Part shown: positions 25,768-34,974 of the stretch, in pieces
How positions within the stretch are numbered: the first letter of the stretch is position 1
Layout of the letters: each line of letters opens with the position of its first letter
Source of the DNA: Lachnospiraceae bacterium
GTDB taxonomy: Bacteria > Bacillota > Clostridia > Lachnospirales > Lachnospiraceae
Direction: 5' to 3'
Length of the DNA stretch: 38,424 nucleotides
NCBI GenBank assembly: GCA_017449765.1
Contig: JAFTFE010000066.1
Coordinates: 1-38,424 of the forward strand
Position numbers and translations under genes: made by a program
The notes under the pieces: model-generated
Told to the model about the DNA's origin: nothing
Database searches by the model: none
The model's input: only the letters and a program-made list of their open reading frames with translations

Positions 25768-27258
25768 TTAATTCTTAAATGCAACCGTAATCTCCGTCAA
25801 TGCACCGTTGAAATAATAAGCATCTATATATTCTATATCAAAGCCGCCTATCGAAAGATCCTTCCAATCAATATACTGATCCTTCCAAAACGCATCCCTG
25901 ACATATATTCTGCTTACACTTGACGGAGTTCCAAACTTCTCTGCAAGCTCCTCCGCAGTAGTATATGAATCAATGCCCATTATGGATACCGTCGCCGCAG
26001 TTTCAAGGCTTACACCTATTTCGCTAAGAACAAGGCTTCCGTCCTCACCCTCAGTATATTCAAATTCAACCGGACATCTGTGTGAGAGATTTTCATTCGC
26101 CGAGGTTCCGTATTTATATACATTCCTGAAATCTACTTCATTAGTCTGTTCGCCAAATATACTGAGCATTTCATCAATGCCAAATCCGGGCTCTACTGTA
26201 CAACTTATATCATTATATACTATGTCAATTTTATCAACCGAAAGCGAACCACTTAGGTCTAAATTTTCCAACTCATCTCCGGTATATATCTTGATTTCCT
26301 TTTTTTCGTCTCCGGCTGATGAAGCATCTGTTGCACTGGCAAGGCCATCCCATTCTACCTCTACAGGTCCATTGTCCCAAAGTACGGTCCAGCCTTCCTC
26401 ATCCCTATCCTCGTATATCATTTCCTTAGGATAATTCGCACTGTAATAAACTACATCTCCTGCACACCAATAAGTAGGATATTTGTCTGTATATGATGTA
26501 AACTCAACCACACTGGTGCTTACAGTATAAGCGTTAGTCTCCCAGAAAAAAGTATAATTATGCCAAGAATCATTCGCTGAGGTTTCATATGCACTTGTTG
26601 GCATACCGAAATTATCAAAATAAATTTTCTCAATATCCTCCTGATTATGCATATTTATCTGCGTACTGAAATCATGGTCATAGGCTTCCGCATCAAATAT
26701 ACTCCATGCGCCAATCGATACCGTATATGCCATATCCCTGTAGACCTGTCCGGGATTTGCATCCTTATCATGAATATTTGCAAATTGAAGCTCTATGAAA
26801 TTATCCTCCGTCCGAACCGGAAGATAGTTATCCGCACTAACCATCCAGCTAAGGTCTCCATCCTTAAAATCTGCAATGTCAGATACCTTTTCAACATCCG
26901 CTCTATGGCTTTCAACATTATACCATCCACACAGTATACCGGTACAGCCTTCAAAAAACTCTTCAGGTGTAAATGGTGCATCTATTTGTCTTTCTTCATA
27001 AACTATATAAGGATGTACATCGCCGTTTTCGGTCGGAAATGTGTAGTTTTCGCTCCAATATATTCCGCCTGCTTTTGTTTCTTCTGTTTGCTCCTCTGCA
27101 TTTTTTTCTTTTTCATCCGAATCTGATTCCTGTTCAGTCTTAATTAAAGATTCTCCGTTGTCTTTATTATCTTCATCCTTTCCGCATCCTGTCATAGAAA
27201 ATGACATAACTGCAGTCATACCTAAAACAGCCATTTTTCTTAAGTACTTCTTAAACAT
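25768..27258 (-). CDS. Large secreted lipoprotein of unknown function
   Basis: A 496-residue lipoprotein. A basic N-terminus and hydrophobic stretch end in the lipobox SMTGC (Cys25). A Glu/Asp/Lys-rich linker follows (about residues 30-62), as is usual for surface lipoproteins that extend through the wall. The rest is rich in aromatic and acidic residues. It shows a possible repeat of domains near the C-terminus, where GFGIDEMLSIFGEQTNEV resembles TAEELAEKFGTPSSVSRIYV. I do not recognise the family. AAGGAGGG lies before the start. Upstream is the branched inverted-repeat element, and downstream the two-component system, which may regulate it or respond to it. Confidence 0.75.
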   Translation of the reverse strand: MFKKYLRKMAVLGMTAVMSFSMTGCGKDEDNKDNGESLIKTEQESDSDEKEKNAEEQTEETKAGGIYWSENYTFPTENGDVHPYIVYEERQIDAPFTPEEFFEGCTGILCGWYNVESHRADVEKVSDIADFKDGDLSWMVSADNYLPVRTEDNFIELQFANIHDKDANPGQVYRDMAYTVSIGAWSIFDAEAYDHDFSTQINMHNQEDIEKIYFDNFGMPTSAYETSANDSWHNYTFFWETNAYTVSTSVVEFTSYTDKYPTYWCAGDVVYYSANYPKEMIYEDRDEEGWTVLWDNGPVEVEWDGLASATDASSAGDEKKEIKIYTGDELENLDLSGSLSVDKIDIVYNDISCTVEPGFGIDEMLSIFGEQTNEVDFRNVYKYGTSANENLSHRCPVEFEYTEGEDGSLVLSEIGVSLETAATVSIMGIDSYTTAEELAEKFGTPSSVSRIYVRDAFWKDQYIDWKDLSIGGFDIEYIDAYYFNGALTEITVAFKN

Positions 27259-27382
27259 TTCAATCCCTCCTTAAATAATAACAGTTCATATTCGTAAACC
27301 ATATTAATCTAATAAGGGATTAAAATAAACATCTTTACGACGAGCGGTATACAAAACATGAACAAACGGTTTATTAATTAAT

Positions 27383-27502
27383 AAGGAGCTTATCTTTAAA
27401 ATAAATCCACTTGTCCTGTAACGCCTCTCTCTTCGTTAAAAAGGATACGGGCATCTGTAATCCCATAAATCAGGTACAGAACTATTCAAAGATAAGCTCC
27501 TT
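27383..27502. ncRNA. Candidate structured RNA or small inverted-repeat element
   Basis: A perfect 15-bp closing stem (27383-27397 with 27488-27502; arm AAGGAGCTTATCTTT) encloses 90 bases with at least two inner hairpins. These are TAACG/CGTTA (27419-27423, 27434-27438) and GGATAC/GTAATCC (27443-27448, 27457-27463), plus a possible CTGTA/TACAG pairing (27416-27420, 27475-27479). Both strands could fold. It lies between the chemoreceptor and lipoprotein genes, which are on the same strand, in a 294-base gap. On the minus strand the inner GGATTAC hairpin is followed by CTTTTT. It could be a leader RNA for the lipoprotein gene, an independent small RNA, a complex terminator, or a MITE-like element. 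No known riboswitch consensus was recognised. Confidence 0.45.
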
Positions 27503-27552
27503 TATTGAATTACGCTTTCTTTTCTCCCCATGAAAACATAATACAAACATAT

Positions 27553-29610
27553 TTATCTTTCAAACTGCTTAAGTATTCTATCAAGCTTGGATGCCATTTC
27601 TTTGTTTTCTTCTGATTGAGCACGGATTTCTCCCGCAATATCAGAAGTATCCTCATTCTTATCAACGATAATATTTATCGCCTCAAGATTATCATCCGTA
27701 ATTACCGTAACACTCTTTACACTATCCGATATATCCTTGACCGAATCTTCTAATGAAGTTACATTATTTTTAATTTCGGAAAGTCGATTTCTTATCTTAG
27801 ATACATCTTCCTTATATTTTGTTGACTGCTCAGCAAAATCCTTAAACTGTTCCACAACATCAGTTGCAATAAAATCAAGAATATCCTTAAAGCATTTATT
27901 AACAACGCTTATACTGTCATTTGCTTCCGTACACAATGTCTGAATAGCTGCAGCGGTACTTGTTGAGTTATCTGCCAGATTGCCTATCTCATCTGCAACT
28001 ACCGCAAAACCACGACCTGCCTCACCTGCTCTTGCTGCCTCAATTGATGCATTAAGCGAAAGGAGATTGGTCTGTCCGGATATGTCAAGGATCTCAGAAG
28101 CAAGGTTATTTATACTTGCAAGACTTCCTAATCTTTCTATAGCTTCATCAACTGAAAGTTTTGTCTTGGCAAGCTTTTCCTGACCGCTCTTAAATGCATT
28201 CGACGCCTGGTTTCTCATAGTCTCAGCACTGGATAATACGATTTCACTTGTGTCCACGGACGACTCAATATTATTTACGATTCCATCTACTACATCATCT
28301 ATCTTTAGTATCTCGTCATTGACGCCCCGCATCATCTCATTAGTATTTTCAAGCTGTGCGGAAAGCTCCTCTGCTGTAGCCATATCATCAGTAACATTTC
28401 CAACCAGCTTTGAGGAGGTATCATGCAGCTGCCTTGCCTTGTCATCCAACGTTCCACAACACTCCTGTAGCGTTCCGGTTATTTCCCTTAATGATTCCGC
28501 TAGGCTTATCGTTGCCGAAGAGATATTTCCTATCTCATCCTTTCTTTCCGAATAGCTATTCATAGATTGCTTTTCAGAAATGTCCAGATTCTTTAATTCA
28601 ATCAGGCTCTTATCAATAGCCTTCATCGGCTTTAACATCATACTTATAAGGAAGTAGGAAATTATACACAATCCGGCTACCGCAAAAATACATAAGATAA
28701 TTAAATTTGTCTTTAATTTATTAGTAGAAGCAAACACCTCGCTGTTCTTGTCTGAAAGCAAGAAAAGCCATCCGTAATCTGCCATATAATAATATCCCGC
28801 TATATACTTTTCATTACCCTTCTTAAATTCTGCGTATCCGCTTTTATCCGAATCACTGCCTGACAGTTTTTCACATAAATCAGTTATATATTTTTCTTCG
28901 ACAGGAGCCGCAACCAGCTCTTCATCAGCATTAAATATATATTCGCCCTTATTAACATTTACCATACAATACTCTGCACTCTCAAGTCCCTTAAGACTCA
29001 GATTATCAAGTATGGATATAAGTCCGGTGGTAAATACACCTCCGCCTACAAGACCTGCCGGCTGACCGTTCTCATCATATACGGCTTTATAAAGAGATAC
29101 TATCTGATGTCCGCTTGCCGGAGAAATTATAATACCTGTATTATATACTCCGTCTCCTTCCGCAACCATTGCATCCTGCAAAGCCTTTAACGGATCTCCT
29201 TCACGGGTTGTAATACCGACAACATTAATATTTGTATGGGTTAAAACATGAGTATTCCACTCACTGGCATATAAGCCTTCCAGATTGTCCACATCCGCAG
29301 AAAATGTTTCCGTATATTTCTGTGCCTTATCGAATGCCTCCGAATCTGTAGGGTTTTTAAACAGATTTAATATCTCTCCCGCTCTGCTGTAGGCAGTAAG
29401 AGTTTTCTCTGTTTCTTTAACATAATTTTTAATTATCTCACTTCTTTCTTCGACTATAGTCTCAAGATTATCCGTGATATTTTTCTTTTTATCATTTGTG
29501 ATAGTCCTGATGACAACAACCGCAAGTACCAGCATAACGATTAACTGCACCATCAAAATACAAAGTACAATCTTATGTACTAGAGATAAATTATTTTTCT
29601 TTTTGTTCAT
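27553..29610 (-). CDS. Methyl-accepting chemotaxis protein with dCache sensor
   Basis: A 685-residue chemoreceptor. Membrane segment 1 is at about residues 12-34 ([21 protein letters not shown]). A ~260-residue extracellular double-Cache type sensor follows ([36 protein letters not shown]). Segment 2 ([20 protein letters not shown]) leads to HAMP and a long coiled coil. The conserved hairpin tip is present ([21 protein letters not shown] then [15 protein letters not shown]). It relays a small-molecule signal to CheA/CheW, which are not in the window. The ATG at 29608-29610 has GGAGGAGA upstream; a TTG or ATG 12 codons earlier would overlap that site. The ligand is unknown. Confidence 0.9.
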   Translation of the reverse strand: MNKKKNNLSLVHKIVLCILMVQLIVMLVLAVVVIRTITNDKKKNITDNLETIVEERSEIIKNYVKETEKTLTAYSRAGEILNLFKNPTDSEAFDKAQKYTETFSADVDNLEGLYASEWNTHVLTHTNINVVGITTREGDPLKALQDAMVAEGDGVYNTGIIISPASGHQIVSLYKAVYDENGQPAGLVGGGVFTTGLISILDNLSLKGLESAEYCMVNVNKGEYIFNADEELVAAPVEEKYITDLCEKLSGSDSDKSGYAEFKKGNEKYIAGYYYMADYGWLFLLSDKNSEVFASTNKLKTNLIILCIFAVAGLCIISYFLISMMLKPMKAIDKSLIELKNLDISEKQSMNSYSERKDEIGNISSATISLAESLREITGTLQECCGTLDDKARQLHDTSSKLVGNVTDDMATAEELSAQLENTNEMMRGVNDEILKIDDVVDGIVNNIESSVDTSEIVLSSAETMRNQASNAFKSGQEKLAKTKLSVDEAIERLGSLASINNLASEILDISGQTNLLSLNASIEAARAGEAGRGFAVVADEIGNLADNSTSTAAAIQTLCTEANDSISVVNKCFKDILDFIATDVVEQFKDFAEQSTKYKEDVSKIRNRLSEIKNNVTSLEDSVKDISDSVKSVTVITDDNLEAINIIVDKNEDTSDIAGEIRAQSEENKEMASKLDRILKQFER

Positions 29611-29822
29611 CCCGTATCTCCTCCTGATGTTATATGATATCGACATAGCGCTATGAATATTATATTATTATTCTCAAAAAAAGCATATAATCATCTATAG
29701 ATAACAATTATATCAAAATGATATAACACTATTGATAAAAATCAAAAAATGTACTACAATATAAAACAAATATAAAAATTATATATGGAAAAAATTCAAA
29801 CTGAGAATGAGAGGTATTAATT

Positions 29823-30755
29823 GTGTCGGTTTCATACGAATACTATAAAATCTTTTATTATGTTGCAAAATATAAGAGCTTTAACAAAGCTGCTGCCGTT
29901 CTTTCCAACAGCCAGCCGAATATTTCCCGCTCTATAACCAATCTTGAAGCGGAATTAAATTGCAAATTATTCCATCGTTCCAACAGAGGTGTTACACTGA
30001 CCGACGCAGGCAAAGAACTATTTTACCATGTAGATATTGCATGCAGGCACCTTAATATAGGCGAAGAAATAATACGAGATGCTACAGCATTAAAATCCGG
30101 AACCTTAACTATCGGTTCATCAATCGGACTTACGCCTTCCATCATGCGCTATATGATTTTTCCGGCTATGGGAATTTTTAAAAAAGAATATCCGGATATA
30201 AAATTCAAGATACTAAACGATACAACCCCGGCATTGATTTCAAATATTTCCAATAAATTAATAGATATGGCTATTATTACTACTTCCTCAAAGGAGATTC
30301 CGGAAAACAGTAATTTGAATAAAACTATCTTTCATTCCTATAGAAATGTAGCTATTGCGGGCATTAATTATAAAGAACTTCAAGGACGAAAGGTATCAAT
30401 AAAAGAGCTGATGAATTATCCGCTTATCAGCCTATGGCATGATACGGAGTCATATAATTTAAATCGCAGTTTTTTTGCCGAGCATGGTCTTGAGTTCAAT
30501 CCTTCGATTGAAACCACAAGTACGGGACAAACTCTTGGTTACACAAAAGGAAATCTCGGAATAAGCTGTATTCATCCAAAAGAAGCTACGGAAGCCATAA
30601 AAGAAAAAAAAGTATTTCAGCTTGACATGGAAGAAGAACTACCTATGCAGTATGTTGCCCTGATTTATGATAAACAGGCAGAAAAAAAGGCAATTCCTGT
30701 GTTTGTAAAAACTTTTTTAAGCTACATAAAGGAACATAAAGACATTTTGGATTAG
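29823..30755 (+). CDS. LysR family transcriptional regulator
   Basis: A 310-residue LysR-type regulator. The winged helix-turn-helix is at the N-terminus (YYVAKYKSFNKAAAVLSNSQ, then ISRSITNLEAELNCKLFHRSN-like spacing and VTLTDAGKELFYHV). The effector domain runs from about residue 90 (LTIGSSIGLTPSIMRYMIFP). The start is GTG, eight bases after AGAGG. It is divergent from the chemoreceptor gene and runs tail to tail into the acetyltransferase gene, with four bases shared. Because LysR proteins often control the divergent gene, the chemoreceptor is a candidate target. The effector is unknown. Confidence 0.9.
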   Translation: MSVSYEYYKIFYYVAKYKSFNKAAAVLSNSQPNISRSITNLEAELNCKLFHRSNRGVTLTDAGKELFYHVDIACRHLNIGEEIIRDATALKSGTLTIGSSIGLTPSIMRYMIFPAMGIFKKEYPDIKFKILNDTTPALISNISNKLIDMAIITTSSKEIPENSNLNKTIFHSYRNVAIAGINYKELQGRKVSIKELMNYPLISLWHDTESYNLNRSFFAEHGLEFNPSIETTSTGQTLGYTKGNLGISCIHPKEATEAIKEKKVFQLDMEEELPMQYVALIYDKQAEKKAIPVFVKTFLSYIKEHKDILD

Positions 30756-31351
30756 TTCAAGCGGTCCTCATCCGTTATCTCTCGTATAACCCGGCAAGGA
30801 ACACCTGCGGCGACAACCCCCGACGGAATATCTCTCGTTACCACACTTCCGGCACCTATTACCGAGCCCGAGCCAATGGTTACTCCGCCGCATATCGTTA
30901 CATTACCGGCTATCCAGCAGTTGCTTTCTACAGTTATCGGCTTAGCATACTCTCTGTCTGTCATCTGTCCATTTTCCTTACGAAACATATTGCGTTCCTC
31001 GTATCGTATCGGATGCAGCGGTGTCAGTATCGAGACATTCGGTCCGAAAAACACATTATCCCCTATGGAAACAGGAGCGCAGTCAAGCACGGTAAAATTA
31101 AAATTCACATAGGTATTCTCTCCTATGGTTGTGAATATTCCATAGTCAAACTGTATCGGCCCCTGCAGATAAACACCTTCCTTACGGTTCGGGACAAGCA
31201 CGTCCAATATTTCTTTTCTTCTATCATCTTCAGTCTCATAGGTTTTATTATAATCCTGACTTAGATTATGAGCTCTTGTTCTAAGTGTTGCCAACTCATC
31301 ATCTGACGGATCATAAAGTTTTCCTGCAAGCATTTTTTCTTTTTCTGTCAT
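30752..31351 (-). CDS. Sugar O-acetyltransferase, left-handed beta-helix (Maa/LacA family)
   Basis: A 199-residue acetyl-CoA dependent acetyltransferase. The maltose-acetyltransferase N-terminal region is EKEKMLAGKLYDPSDDEL. The hexapeptide-repeat helix follows, with the active-site His in LTPLHPIRYEERN and the closing NCWIAGNVTICGGVTIG and GAGSVVTRDIPSG. It transfers acetyl groups to a sugar hydroxyl, perhaps to clear non-metabolised sugars. The N-terminus has AAAGGAAA upstream. It lies 51 bases after the CoA-transferase gene on the same strand and may share its transcript. The sugar substrate cannot be read from sequence. Confidence 0.9.
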   Translation of the reverse strand: MTEKEKMLAGKLYDPSDDELATLRTRAHNLSQDYNKTYETEDDRRKEILDVLVPNRKEGVYLQGPIQFDYGIFTTIGENTYVNFNFTVLDCAPVSIGDNVFFGPNVSILTPLHPIRYEERNMFRKENGQMTDREYAKPITVESNCWIAGNVTICGGVTIGSGSVIGAGSVVTRDIPSGVVAAGVPCRVIREITDEDRLN

Positions 31352-31402
31352 TTATCATTTTCCTTTCATTCTTTCCTTATAATTAATCCGGCTCTGATAG
31401 TT

Positions 31403-32743
31403 TTATATACGATTGCTCCGTCTCCATATCTTCCTTGTCTCAGCCTCTTTTATCAGGTTATCACGAAATGCAGGGTGGGCTATGGATATAATTTTTTCCG
31501 CACGCTCCCATGTGGAAAGCCCCTCCAGATTAACAACTCCGTATTCGGTTGCAAGAAAATATATCTGGCTTCTCGGAGAGGTTATAATATCCCCATTAAA
31601 TTGTGGAGTAATTGTCGAATGCGTCACGCCTTCCTTATCTACATAGATTGAACTCATACATATAAATGCCTTACCACCGCTCGAAGCAGAAGCACCTATA
31701 AGAAAATCCAATTGACCTCCGGTTCCGCTTATCTGTCTTGCACCTGAACTTTCCGCTGCAACCTGCCCGTAAAGGTCAACCGATACACAGCTGTTTATAG
31801 AAACCATATCATCTATTCGTTCTATTACACCGGGGCGATTTACATATTCCAATGGATATGCCATAACTCCCGGATTATCATCCAGCCAGTTATATAAATC
31901 CCTTGAACCTACCGCACAGCCGTAAACTCCCTTACCCTTGTCAATCTTCTTTTTCTTATTGGTAAGCTTGCCCGACATATAAAGACTTAAAAACGCATCC
32001 GAGCAAAGCTCCGTATGCATACCGAGATCCTTTAAATCCGAATCGGCTATTATTTCACCTACCGCATTCGGTATGCTTCCTATACCAAGCTGGAGTGTCG
32101 CACCGTCAACTATATACGGCAGAATATGGGCAGCGATTTTTCTATCTGTTTCCGTAGGCTCTGCTGCCTGTATATCAGGGAAATTCTCATGCTCTCCCTC
32201 TACTATGAAATCCACTTCGGATATATGAATACACTCATCATATCCGCCCCTAACCTTAGGAAGATGCTCATTTATCTCAACTATAACTATATCTGCCATC
32301 CTCGCAATCGGAGCTGCCACTCCCGTATTTACCGAGAAATTAAAATATCCATGTGCATCCATAGGTGTTACACTTACCATAACGACATTTACGTGAAGAA
32401 AAAACTCATAGTAAGCCGCATTATTATGAAAAACCATAGGGATATAATAGCAAAGTCCCTTGTCACAAAGCCTTCTCTCATAAGATGAACAATGCCAGCT
32501 GTGATATATAAAATGTTCCTGACTCTCGTCACACTCCGCAACCTCAACAGGTCCTGACATCAGATTGCCTCGAATCTTTACATCCGAAAGCTCGTCCTTT
32601 CTTTTGGCAAGTGCCCGGTCCAGTAAAACCGGCTTACCGAGACAACTCGTATAATCAATCCAATCCCCGCTTTTTACAACCGCTACCGCTTCCTCCGGCG
32701 TGCGAAGCTTTGATTTATATTCTCCTGTAAAATCCTTTAACAT
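31403..32743 (-). CDS. Acyl-CoA:acetate CoA-transferase / acetyl-CoA hydrolase family
   Basis: A 446-residue family I CoA-transferase. The catalytic Glu is in MHTELCSDAF (about residue 243). The CoA-binding glycine motifs are LQLGIGSIPNAVG and ISGTGGQLDF, and PMDAHGYFNFSVNTG and the C-terminal GLSTWERAEKIISIAHPAFR are also conserved. Members swap CoA between butyryl-, propionyl- or 4-hydroxybutyryl-CoA and acetate; butyryl-CoA:acetate CoA-transferase of gut Lachnospiraceae has this length and layout. The N-terminal third is more diverged from that enzyme than the C-terminal half, so the acyl group is uncertain. The start follows GGGGGTGAG. It is divergent from the GGDEF gene; TTTACT and TATAAT boxes lie upstream. 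Confidence 0.87.
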   Translation of the reverse strand: MLKDFTGEYKSKLRTPEEAVAVVKSGDWIDYTSCLGKPVLLDRALAKRKDELSDVKIRGNLMSGPVEVAECDESQEHFIYHSWHCSSYERRLCDKGLCYYIPMVFHNNAAYYEFFLHVNVVMVSVTPMDAHGYFNFSVNTGVAAPIARMADIVIVEINEHLPKVRGGYDECIHISEVDFIVEGEHENFPDIQAAEPTETDRKIAAHILPYIVDGATLQLGIGSIPNAVGEIIADSDLKDLGMHTELCSDAFLSLYMSGKLTNKKKKIDKGKGVYGCAVGSRDLYNWLDDNPGVMAYPLEYVNRPGVIERIDDMVSINSCVSVDLYGQVAAESSGARQISGTGGQLDFLIGASASSGGKAFICMSSIYVDKEGVTHSTITPQFNGDIITSPRSQIYFLATEYGVVNLEGLSTWERAEKIISIAHPAFRDNLIKEAETRKIWRRSNRI

Positions 32744-32888
32744 ACTCTCACCCCCACACTGATTTTTAATAACTTATCATACTATAATTATACGTTTTCT
32801 GTTAGAAAAGTAAACAATTTATTATCTGTTTTCAACAAATAAAACATTTAAAAACATATCCTAAATACAATGTGATTTCTCATTTTTC

Positions 32889-32917
32889 TTGAAAAAACTA
32901 TATATTTATAATATAAT
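32889..32917 (+). promoter_or_regulatory. Promoter of the REC-GGDEF gene
   Basis: TTGAAA (32889-32894), a 17-base spacer and a perfect TATAAT (32912-32917) on the plus strand. Confidence 0.75.
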
Positions 32918-32972
32918 TAAATTCAACTGTTACAGATAATTAATGAAATTTAACTTACGGATGGAAACTGCT

Positions 32973-34355
32973 ATGTCTCATTGGGTTGTCGTAGTTGATG
33001 ATGATGTTATCAATTTAAGAATTGCAAGAAATTTATTAAAAGAAGAGGATATGAAGGTTGGTACAGCAAAATCCGGCAAGGACTTTTTGCATTTTATGGA
33101 AAATAACCAGCCTGACCTTGTATTGCTTGATATCAGAATGCCTGAGATGGACGGTTTCGAAGTGTATGAAAAGCTTCGCGAATTCGAGCAATCCGAAGGA
33201 CGTCCAACTACACCGGTCATATTCTTAACAGCCGAGGAAGACGGCAGCGTGGAGACTAGATGTCTTGCACTTGGTGCTGCTGACTTCGTACATAAGCCCT
33301 TCCATAAGGAAGTTCTCTTGCAGAGAGTTAAGAAGATATTAATGCGTGAACAGACGATTAATAATCTTAAACAGGATGCAAGCATAGATAAACTTACCGG
33401 CTGTCTGAATAAAACCAGCACAATAATCAGGATGAAAGAGCTTTGTAGGACAGAAAATGGCGCACTTATAATTCTTGATCTTGACAGCTTTAAGCTCGTT
33501 AATGATTTATACGGTCATACGATGGGTGATAATGTATTATCATCATTTGCTGATATTGTCAGGAAAAACCTGCGTTCAGAGGATGTTATAGGGCGTATTG
33601 GCGGAGATGAATTCGTTGTATTCGGTAAAAATATCCCTTATGAAAGTGTTGTGGATAATATCGTCAAGAGAATAAACACACAGCTTTCGGACAAAGCCAA
33701 AGAACTTATGGGTGATGACTGCAATATTCCGCTCGGTGTCTCAGCAGGTACGGTCTTTGTGCCTGAAGGCGGCGGTGAATATGAAGACCTATTTGAGAAA
33801 GCCGACCGTGCGCTTTATTTTGTCAAGAAGAACGGCAAACACGGCTATGCAGTATTCAACGAACATTCAACTCACGAGCAGGAACATCAAGAAGAAAACG
33901 CAGATGATCTTTCGCGTCTGTCACAGATTTTAGAGGAACGTGGGGAAGCCAATAAAACATTTTTTCTCGGTCAGGAAGCCTTTATGAATGTATATCGTTT
34001 TATGCTTCGCTACATCTACAGCTATCAGCGTATCGCACATAAAGTGCTTTTTACATTAAAGCCGGTTAACACTGAATTTCAAGGCAGCGCTCTGACTGAA
34101 ATCTATGATGAATTCGGCGAAATACTTAAACACAACCTGCGGAAAAGTGACTTCATGATGCAGAGCAAGCCAAATCAATTCTTTGTACTTCTCCCGGAGC
34201 TTGAGGAGCAGCACAGAGACATCGTATTAAACCGTATTATAGATGCATGGAATAAACTCGAACGTGGAAATATTGTTGAACTTGAATATGAACATGAAAT
34301 TATTGACGGCTCCAAGCCGGAGGAATCCGACCACAGAAGATCATATGAGGATTAA
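32973..34355 (+). CDS. Response regulator with GGDEF (diguanylate cyclase) domain
   Basis: A protein of about 460 residues. The receiver (1-125) has VVVVDDD, the phospho-Asp in LVLLDIRMPEMDG, LTAEE and the Lys in VHKPF. The diguanylate cyclase (about 145-305) has the intact GGDEF in RIGGDEFVVFG and an RSED just upstream at the position of the inhibitory RxxD site. The last 140 residues look like a second, degenerate GGDEF-like fold without the motif (KPNQFFVLLPE at the matching place). It should make c-di-GMP when phosphorylated. The start is uncertain: I prefer the ATG at 32973 (MSHWVVVVDDD); ATGs at 32943 and 32961 have no ribosome site and leave little leader after the promoter. It has no partner kinase nearby. 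Confidence 0.88.
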   Translation: MSHWVVVVDDDVINLRIARNLLKEEDMKVGTAKSGKDFLHFMENNQPDLVLLDIRMPEMDGFEVYEKLREFEQSEGRPTTPVIFLTAEEDGSVETRCLALGAADFVHKPFHKEVLLQRVKKILMREQTINNLKQDASIDKLTGCLNKTSTIIRMKELCRTENGALIILDLDSFKLVNDLYGHTMGDNVLSSFADIVRKNLRSEDVIGRIGGDEFVVFGKNIPYESVVDNIVKRINTQLSDKAKELMGDDCNIPLGVSAGTVFVPEGGGEYEDLFEKADRALYFVKKNGKHGYAVFNEHSTHEQEHQEENADDLSRLSQILEERGEANKTFFLGQEAFMNVYRFMLRYIYSYQRIAHKVLFTLKPVNTEFQGSALTEIYDEFGEILKHNLRKSDFMMQSKPNQFFVLLPELEEQHRDIVLNRIIDAWNKLERGNIVELEYEHEIIDGSKPEESDHRRSYED

Positions 34356-34367
34356 AACAAATATTTT

Positions 34368-34416
34368 AAGGGTGTGACACCAAAGTAACTATTTCTTACA
34401 TTAATGTCACACCCTT
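34368..34416 (+). terminator. Terminator between the GGDEF and LemA genes
   Basis: A perfect 12-bp stem (AAGGGTGTGACA at 34368-34379 with its complement at 34405-34416) around a 25-base loop, followed by ATTTTGTATTTTTT. It lies between two converging genes and probably serves both. Confidence 0.82.
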
Positions 34417-34434
34417 ATTTTGTATTTTTTAATA

Positions 34435-34974
34435 TTAAAAATCCATCTTAACATCCTGGCGCTTCGACTCTTCTGCTGCAAAAAATTCTTTGGCAACAGC
34501 TCCCATAGAGCCTGCAATTATATTATTCGGAAAAGTAACAATCATGGAATTATATGCAGTAACATTTGAATTATAAAGTCTTCTTGCAGCTTGAAGATGC
34601 TCCTCTGTATCAACTATTGCATTCTGAAGCTGCATAAAATTATTACTTGACTTAAGCTCAGGATAGTTCTCTGCGAGAAGATTTATCCTGCCGAAAGCAG
34701 TATCCATCTGCTGATTGGCGACATTTCTTTCCTGCATGGACATACCGCTTCTAAGCTTTATAACCTCCGTCAGAATCTCCTTCTCATGCTTCTGATAGCC
34801 CTTTACTACCTCAAGCAGCTTGGTAAGCACATCATATCTTTTGGTCAATGCAACATCAATGCCCGATAAGCCTTCTTTCACCTTAATATCAAGCTTCTTG
34901 ATACCGTTATATGTTCCTATCCACCACAGCAGTATAACAATCAGGATTACAATTACAATCAAAAAAGGACCCAT
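34435..34974 (-). CDS. lemA: LemA family membrane-anchored protein
   Basis: A 179-residue LemA protein. One N-terminal membrane helix (FLIVIVILIVILLWWIGTYN) is followed by the coiled helical LemA domain (YDVLTKLLEVVKGYQKHE, LRSGMSMQERNVANQQMD, FGRINLLAENYPELKSSNNF, LQNAIVDTEEHLQAARRLYN). This matches the family's usual size and order. The biochemical role of LemA is unclear; some relatives are linked to membrane proteases or envelope stress. AGGAGG lies before the ATG. That ribosome site sits within the end of a tiny upstream reading frame (34959-35027), suggesting coupled translation. Confidence 0.9.
   Translation of the reverse strand: MGPFLIVIVILIVILLWWIGTYNGIKKLDIKVKEGLSGIDVALTKRYDVLTKLLEVVKGYQKHEKEILTEVIKLRSGMSMQERNVANQQMDTAFGRINLLAENYPELKSSNNFMQLQNAIVDTEEHLQAARRLYNSNVTAYNSMIVTFPNNIIAGSMGAVAKEFFAAEESKRQDVKMDF

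Noticed and set aside
27383-27502. A known riboswitch in the lipoprotein upstream region
   Set aside because: I could not match it to the conserved cores of common classes such as c-di-GMP, SAM, glycine or TPP riboswitches, nor to 6S or SRP RNA.
29637-29663. A sigma-D-like flagellar promoter before the chemoreceptor (GTCGATAT on the minus strand)
   Set aside because: The -10 is close to GCCGATAT, but the -35 position reads ATAA instead of TAAA, so the match is too weak to call.
29690-29800. Short palindromes (such as ATCTATAGAT) in the divergent LysR region as LysR boxes
   Set aside because: In such AT-rich DNA these occur by chance, and no clear T-N11-A box pair could be chosen.
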